64,000 nt of DNA from Microbispora sp. ZYX-F-249 (GTDB lineage Bacteria; Actinomycetota; Actinomycetes; Streptosporangiales; Streptosporangiaceae), in the NCBI RefSeq assembly GCF_039649665.1, contig NZ_JBDJAW010000029.1, positions 1 to 64,000 of the forward strand, in the 5' to 3' direction. This document shows positions 59,990-64,000 of this stretch, in pieces (position 1 is the first letter of the stretch; each line of letters begins with the position of its first letter). Under the pieces are notes generated by a model, which saw only the letters and a list, made by a program, of their open reading frames with translations, made no database searches and had not been told where the DNA came from. A program made the translations under genes and the position numbers.

Positions 59990-61069
59990 GTGAACAGGAA
60001 GTGGCTGCAGATCGCGTTGTCCGCGGTGTCGCTCGGGCTGGCCGCGGCGCTGGTGCTCTATCTCCCGCAGATCGTGCACACGCTGACCGGCGCCACCGTG
60101 AGCTGGCGGGAGATCGGCCACCAGTTCGGCGGTCTCGGGTGGCACACGATCGCGCTGATGAGCGCCTTGTGGCTGGCGAGCCTGTGGGCGTACACGTTCG
60201 TGATGACCTCCGCCCTGCCCGGCCTCACGCACACGCAGGCGCTCACGCTCAACGCGGCCGGGAGCGCGGTCAGCAACCTGCTGCCGTTCGGCGGGGCGGC
60301 GGGCGTGGCCCTGACGTTCGGCATGACCCGCGGCTGGGGCTTCGCCAACCGGCCCATCGTCGTCTACACGCTGGTCACGGGCATCTGGAACTCGCTGTTC
60401 CGCTTCATCCTGCCCGCCGTGGGGATCCTGGGCCTGCTGATCGCGGGCAAGGCCACCAACCCCACGGTCGCCAAGGCGGGCTGGGCCGGCGCGGTGTCGA
60501 TACTCGCGCTGGTGGCCGTGGTGGCCGCCGCCCTCTACTGGGACCGCGCCGCCGCCGTGCTCGGCCGCGCCCTGGACGGGCTCGTACGGCTCGCGCCCCG
60601 GCGGTTCCGCCCGGCGGAGCACGCCGCGTCGGCGGCGATCGAACGGCTGCGCCGGGACACGGCCGACATCATCCACAGCCGGTGGGCGGGCCTGTCGCTC
60701 GGGATGGTCGCCTTCCTCGTCCTCCAGTGCCTGATCATGGCCGCCTGCCTGGTGGCCACCGGCTCGTACCCGGGACCCGCCGAGACCGTCGCCGTCTTCG
60801 CGCTGAGCCGCGTCCTCACCACCGCCCTCGTCACGCCCAGCGGGGCGGGGATCATGGAGGGCGGTGTCGCCACGCTGCTGATCGGGGCGTTCGGCCAGCC
60901 CGCCGGCGGGGCCACCGCCGCGGCCGTGCTGTTCGGCTTCTGGACCTACACCATCGAGATCCCGTGGGGCGGGCTCGCGCTCGGCGGATGGGCGCTGCTG
61001 CGCCGGCGGGACGGCCGCGCCGAGGGCGCCGGGCCGGCGCCCTCCGAACGCCGCACGCGCGTCCTCTGA
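59990..61069 (+). CDS. lysylphosphatidylglycerol-synthase-TM/UPF0104 family membrane protein
   Basis: A 359-residue protein from GTG 59990 with about eight hydrophobic helices: LQIALSAVSLGLAAALVLYLPQ, WHTIALMSALWLASLWAY, LNAAGSAVSNLLPFGGAAGVALTFGM (the family's N-x-x-P-F/G-G-x-G motif), a VYTLVTGIWNSLFRFILPAVGILGLLI span, and others to the C-terminus. TPSGAGIMEGGVATLLIGAFG is the second conserved motif. These proteins move or modify lipid-linked sugars or aminoacyl lipids. No catalytic C-terminal LPG domain is present, so a flippase-like role for a lipid-bound sugar is more likely than aminoacyl transfer. It fits with the GT4 and PIG-L neighbours. Confidence 0.85.
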   Translation: MNRKWLQIALSAVSLGLAAALVLYLPQIVHTLTGATVSWREIGHQFGGLGWHTIALMSALWLASLWAYTFVMTSALPGLTHTQALTLNAAGSAVSNLLPFGGAAGVALTFGMTRGWGFANRPIVVYTLVTGIWNSLFRFILPAVGILGLLIAGKATNPTVAKAGWAGAVSILALVAVVAAALYWDRAAAVLGRALDGLVRLAPRRFRPAEHAASAAIERLRRDTADIIHSRWAGLSLGMVAFLVLQCLIMAACLVATGSYPGPAETVAVFALSRVLTTALVTPSGAGIMEGGVATLLIGAFGQPAGGATAAAVLFGFWTYTIEIPWGGLALGGWALLRRRDGRAEGAGPAPSERRTRVL

Positions 61070-61184
61070 CTGTCTGCGGATCCCCCTCGTGATCTCCTAA
61101 ACTCACGGGCGGAAGGTGAGGGTGTCCGGGTCGGTTAAAACCTTGTGCCCGCTTCGCGGACGCGCATACGGTGGCGCCTGACAT

Positions 61185-61214
61185 GCGACGGCAACCCGAG
61201 ACACGACGGCAACC
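61185..61214. promoter_or_regulatory. direct repeat before the SARP-type gene
   Basis: GCGACGGCAACC (61185-61196) and ACGACGGCAACC (61203-61214) lie 18 bases apart, 46 bases before the start codon. SARP proteins bind direct heptamer repeats near -35, so autoregulation is conceivable, but the spacing is not the classic 11 bases. Confidence 0.35.
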
Positions 61215-61259
61215 TGCGGCGGCCTGCGGGCACGGCGCACGACAACGGAGGAGCGCCCG

Positions 61260-64000
61260 ATGAGCCCGGTGACGTTCCGGGTCCTCGGGCCGGTGGGGGC
61301 GCACGACGACACCGACGAGCTCGACCTCGGCGGGCTGCGGCAGCGTGCGGTGCTGGCCCGCCTGCTCGTGGCGCGTGGTCAGGTCGTGCCCGTGGACACC
61401 CTGCTGTTCGACCTGTGGGACGACGACGCCGGCAAGGGCGCCCAGTCGGGGTTACAGGTCTACATCTCCCGGCTGCGCCGGGTGCTGGAGCCGAACCGTC
61501 CGCGCGGCGGGCCCAACCGGCTGCTCGTGACCGTCGCGTCGGGGTACGCCCTGCGCGCCGCCCCCGAACAGGTGGACGCGCTGAGCTTCGAGGCCATGGT
61601 CCGCTCGGCCGGCGAGCGGCTGGACGAGAGCCCGCAGGCCGCCCGGGCCCGGCTGGACGCGGCGCTCGGGCTGTGGCACGGCACGCCCTACTCGGACTTC
61701 GCCGACCAGCCCTGGGCGGAGGCGGAGGTGGCGCGGCTCAGCGAGCTGCGCCTGGTGGCCAGGGAGCGGCACGCCGACGCCGGGCTGCGGATGGGCCTGC
61801 ACGCCGAGACCGTGCCCGATCTCGAGGCGCTGACCACCGAGCACGCCCTGCGCGAGGAGGGCTGGCGGCTGCTCGCCCTCGGCCTGTACCGGTGCGGGCG
61901 GCAGGGCGACGCGCTCGCCGCGCTGCGCCGCGCCCGCACGATCCTGTCCGACGAGCTCGGCATCGACCCCGGTCCGGCGCTGCGCAAGCTGGAGTCGGAC
62001 ATCCTCGCCCAGGATCCCGGGCTCGACCTCGTGCTCCCCGCGCCCCGGCGGCCCGTCGACATCAGCGCCACCTGGCCCCCGAGACCGGTCGCGACCGGCG
62101 ACGCGCCGCCACTGGAGCCCGAGCCGTTCGTCGGCCGCGACGCCGAGCTCGCCGCGCTCGCCGCCGCCGCGCCGCGCGCCCAGGGGGGCCGGTTCACCGT
62201 CGCCGTCATCAGCGGCGATCCCGGCGCGGGGAAGACGACGCTGGTGCGGCGGCTGTTCGAACGGCTGGAGCACGAGGGCTGGATCGGGGCGACCGGCGGT
62301 TGCCCCGACAGCACGGCGACCCCGCCCGGCTGGGCCTGGGTCGAGGTGCTGCGCGCCCTCATCGCCCGCAGGGGTGCGGGCGAGTACGCCGCGCTGCTGG
62401 CGCCGCTGCTCGACGACGCCGCCCCCGACACCGCCGACGACGAGGCGTCGGGCGGCTTCCGGCTGCACCGGGCCGTCGGCGGCTATCTGTCGGCCGTGGC
62501 GCGCGAGGCCCCGCTGCTGATCCTCGTCGAGGACCTGCACTGGGCCGACGACCAGACGCTGGCGCTGCTGCGCGCGCTGCCGAGCCTGCTCGCGGCCAGC
62601 CGCGTGCTGGTCGTGGTGACCTGCCGGGACGGCGAACTGAACGACCAGCAGCAGGACGTGCTGGCCGCGCTGGCCCGCCTCGACCCCGTACGCGTCGGGC
62701 TCGGCGGCCTCGACGACGCCGCGGTGGCGGAGCTCGTCCGAGCGACCTGCGTGCGCGAGGTCGACGACGAGGTCGTCAGCACGATCGTCGAGCGGGCCGG
62801 GGGCAACCCGTTCTTCGTGAAGGAGACGGCCCGGCTGTTCGAGGCCGAGGCCGACATCTCCGAGGTGCCCTCGGGCGTGCGCGACGTGTTGCGGCGGCGG
62901 ATCGCCCGGCTGCCGGAGCGGGCCCAGCAGGTGCTGCTGCAGGCCGCGGTGATCGGCCGGGACGTGGACGTCGACGTGCTGGTCGACGTGTCCGGCGACG
63001 AGGACGCCGTGGTGGACGCGGTGGAGGCGGCGCTGCTGGCCGGGCTGGTGACCGAACCCGGGCCCGGCCTGCTGAGGTTCGACCACGACCTGGTCAGGGA
63101 CACGCTCTACTCCGACGCCTCACGGCTGCGCCGCTCGCGCCTGCACGCGGCGGTGGCCTCGGTGATCGAGCAGCGCAGCCCGAACGACGTGGCCGCGCTG
63201 GCCCACCACTACGACGCGGCGGGCACGGTGGAGACGGCGGCGAAAGCCGTACGGTACGCGGGTCTCGCGGCCGAGCAGGCCGAGCGCAGGTTCGCCCACC
63301 GCGAGGCCGCCACGCTCTGGCAGCAGGCCATCGCCGCCTTCGACCGTGCTCATACGAACCGTGCTCACACAGGCCGTGCCCACACGGACCGTGGGCCGGT
63401 ACGCGAGCGGCTGGAGCTGCAGCTGCGGTTGATCAGGGCGCTGGCGCTGTGCGGGGACATGACCGCCGCCCGCGCGCACCGGGGAGAGGCGATGTCGGTC
63501 GCGCTGCCGCTCGGCGACCTGGAGCTGACCGCCCGGGTCGCGGCGGCGCTCGCGGTGCCGCACAAGGGCATCGCCCGCGACTTCACGCGCACGGCCTGGG
63601 AGATCGTCGACGTCACCGAGAAGGCGCTCGTCGAGTTGCCGGAGGGCGAGCAGTCCCTGCGGGCCAGCCTGCTCGCCACGCTGGCCCTGGAGCTGGAGGG
63701 GTCGGCCACCGAGCGCGGTTACCAGGCGTCGCTGGAGGCCGAGGAGCTGGCCAGGGCGAGCGGCGACCCCGCCCTGCTGGCGATGGCGCTGAGCGGCCGG
63801 CTGCGGCAGTCGTACACGCTGACGCAGGTCGACGAGCGCGAGATCATCGGCCGTGAGCTGCTGCGGGTCGGGACGGAGTCGGGCCAGATCGCGGTGCAGA
63901 CGCTGGCGCACCTGGTGCTGCTGGAGTGCGCGGCGGCCCGCGGCGACTTCGCCGAGGCGGACGAGCACCTCGCCCAGGCCGAAAGCCTCGGCCGGCGGTA
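61260..64000 (+). CDS. AfsR/SARP-type regulator with BTAD and ATPase domains, 3' end cut by the window
   Basis: An open frame of at least 913 codons from ATG 61260 with GGAGGAG seven bases upstream, running off the right edge. Residues 5-95 are the OmpR-like winged HTH (FRVLGPVGAHDD, GLRQRAVLARLLVARGQVV, LQVYISRLRRVLEP). Residues about 100-250 are the BTAD all-helical domain (GLYRCGRQGDALAALRRARTILSDELGIDPGPALRKLE). The AAA/STAND ATPase follows, with Walker A GDPGAGKTT near 319 and Walker B LILVEDLHWAD near 420. Helical repeats continue to the edge, including RAHTNRAHTGRAHTDR. It probably controls secondary metabolism or a nearby locus to the right of the window. DNA-binding is at the N-terminus, which is complete. 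Confidence 0.93.
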   Translation, partial: MSPVTFRVLGPVGAHDDTDELDLGGLRQRAVLARLLVARGQVVPVDTLLFDLWDDDAGKGAQSGLQVYISRLRRVLEPNRPRGGPNRLLVTVASGYALRAAPEQVDALSFEAMVRSAGERLDESPQAARARLDAALGLWHGTPYSDFADQPWAEAEVARLSELRLVARERHADAGLRMGLHAETVPDLEALTTEHALREEGWRLLALGLYRCGRQGDALAALRRARTILSDELGIDPGPALRKLESDILAQDPGLDLVLPAPRRPVDISATWPPRPVATGDAPPLEPEPFVGRDAELAALAAAAPRAQGGRFTVAVISGDPGAGKTTLVRRLFERLEHEGWIGATGGCPDSTATPPGWAWVEVLRALIARRGAGEYAALLAPLLDDAAPDTADDEASGGFRLHRAVGGYLSAVAREAPLLILVEDLHWADDQTLALLRALPSLLAASRVLVVVTCRDGELNDQQQDVLAALARLDPVRVGLGGLDDAAVAELVRATCVREVDDEVVSTIVERAGGNPFFVKETARLFEAEADISEVPSGVRDVLRRRIARLPERAQQVLLQAAVIGRDVDVDVLVDVSGDEDAVVDAVEAALLAGLVTEPGPGLLRFDHDLVRDTLYSDASRLRRSRLHAAVASVIEQRSPNDVAALAHHYDAAGTVETAAKAVRYAGLAAEQAERRFAHREAATLWQQAIAAFDRAHTNRAHTGRAHTDRGPVRERLELQLRLIRALALCGDMTAARAHRGEAMSVALPLGDLELTARVAAALAVPHKGIARDFTRTAWEIVDVTEKALVELPEGEQSLRASLLATLALELEGSATERGYQASLEAEELARASGDPALLAMALSGRLRQSYTLTQVDEREIIGRELLRVGTESGQIAVQTLAHLVLLECAAARGDFAEADEHLAQAESLGRR

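Noticed and set aside
61145-63856. 903-codon plus-strand frame over the SARP-type gene
   Set aside because: Low-complexity Arg/Ala/Gly product in a different frame; the ATG 61260 frame shows HTH, BTAD and Walker motifs throughout.

Overview
This is a 64 kb stretch of a high-GC, GTG-start-rich actinomycete chromosome. Four-base start/stop overlaps, a CebR-type operator, a SARP/BTAD regulator, an F420/FMN split-barrel oxidoreductase, an ergothioneine operon and a GH6 cellulase all fit a filamentous actinobacterium. A Streptosporangiaceae-like host is my guess from overall style; no rRNA, tRNA or species marker is present to settle it.

Layout. (1) 1-9140: accessory island of lower GC. It holds a 1.9 kb-codon secreted multidomain protein ending in a NucA/NucB-like nuclease domain (2602-8295), DUF6461-like genes downstream on the same strand, a signal-anchored hypothetical protein, and a shrunken IS5-type element. 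(2) 9285-20575: a tightly coupled glycan locus. Nine minus-strand genes (UDP-glucuronate decarboxylase-like, GT9, SDR, HldE-like, GmhA-like, GT4, GT9, GT2, carbamoyltransferase) face a divergent GmhB-like phosphatase and another glycosyltransferase. GmhA, HldE and GmhB together supply an ADP-heptose route, unusual for a Gram-positive, and the surrounding transferases suggest a heptose-bearing, carbamoylated surface glycan. (3) 21402-23237: a single gene fusing a TIR-like domain (PF10137/CAP12 type), an orotate-PRTase-like domain and a HIT hydrolase domain. It has lower GC than its flanks and is the strongest candidate for an undescribed, probably defensive, system. (4) 23377-35124: envelope and signalling genes (PAF-acetylhydrolase-like hydrolase, two NarL-type two-component pairs, DedA, PPOX protein, MacB/FtsX-type ABC transporter, an orphan OmpR-class kinase). 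(5) 35142-35408: a nested inverted repeat between convergent genes. (6) 35404-39528: egtABCD for ergothioneine. (7) 39636-51904: membrane protein, a further two-component pair, dapD, a two-TM miniprotein, GH6 cellulase with a perfect CebR box, malate dehydrogenase, a flavin disulfide reductase, a secreted propeller protein, DUF998, a trehalose-synthase-like GH13 enzyme and a cold-shock protein. (8) 52116-61069: regulator/phosphotransferase pair with a divergent small protein, an antitoxin remnant, DUF427, a CysRS paralogue with altered signature motifs, a 31-residue peptide gene, GT4, PIG-L deacetylase and a flippase-like membrane protein. (9) 61260 to the right edge: an AfsR/SARP-type regulator cut by the window.

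The genes at both edges (1-947 and 61260-64000) are open-ended. No CRISPR array, tRNA or rRNA was found. All calls are by reading the sequence; no database search was run.
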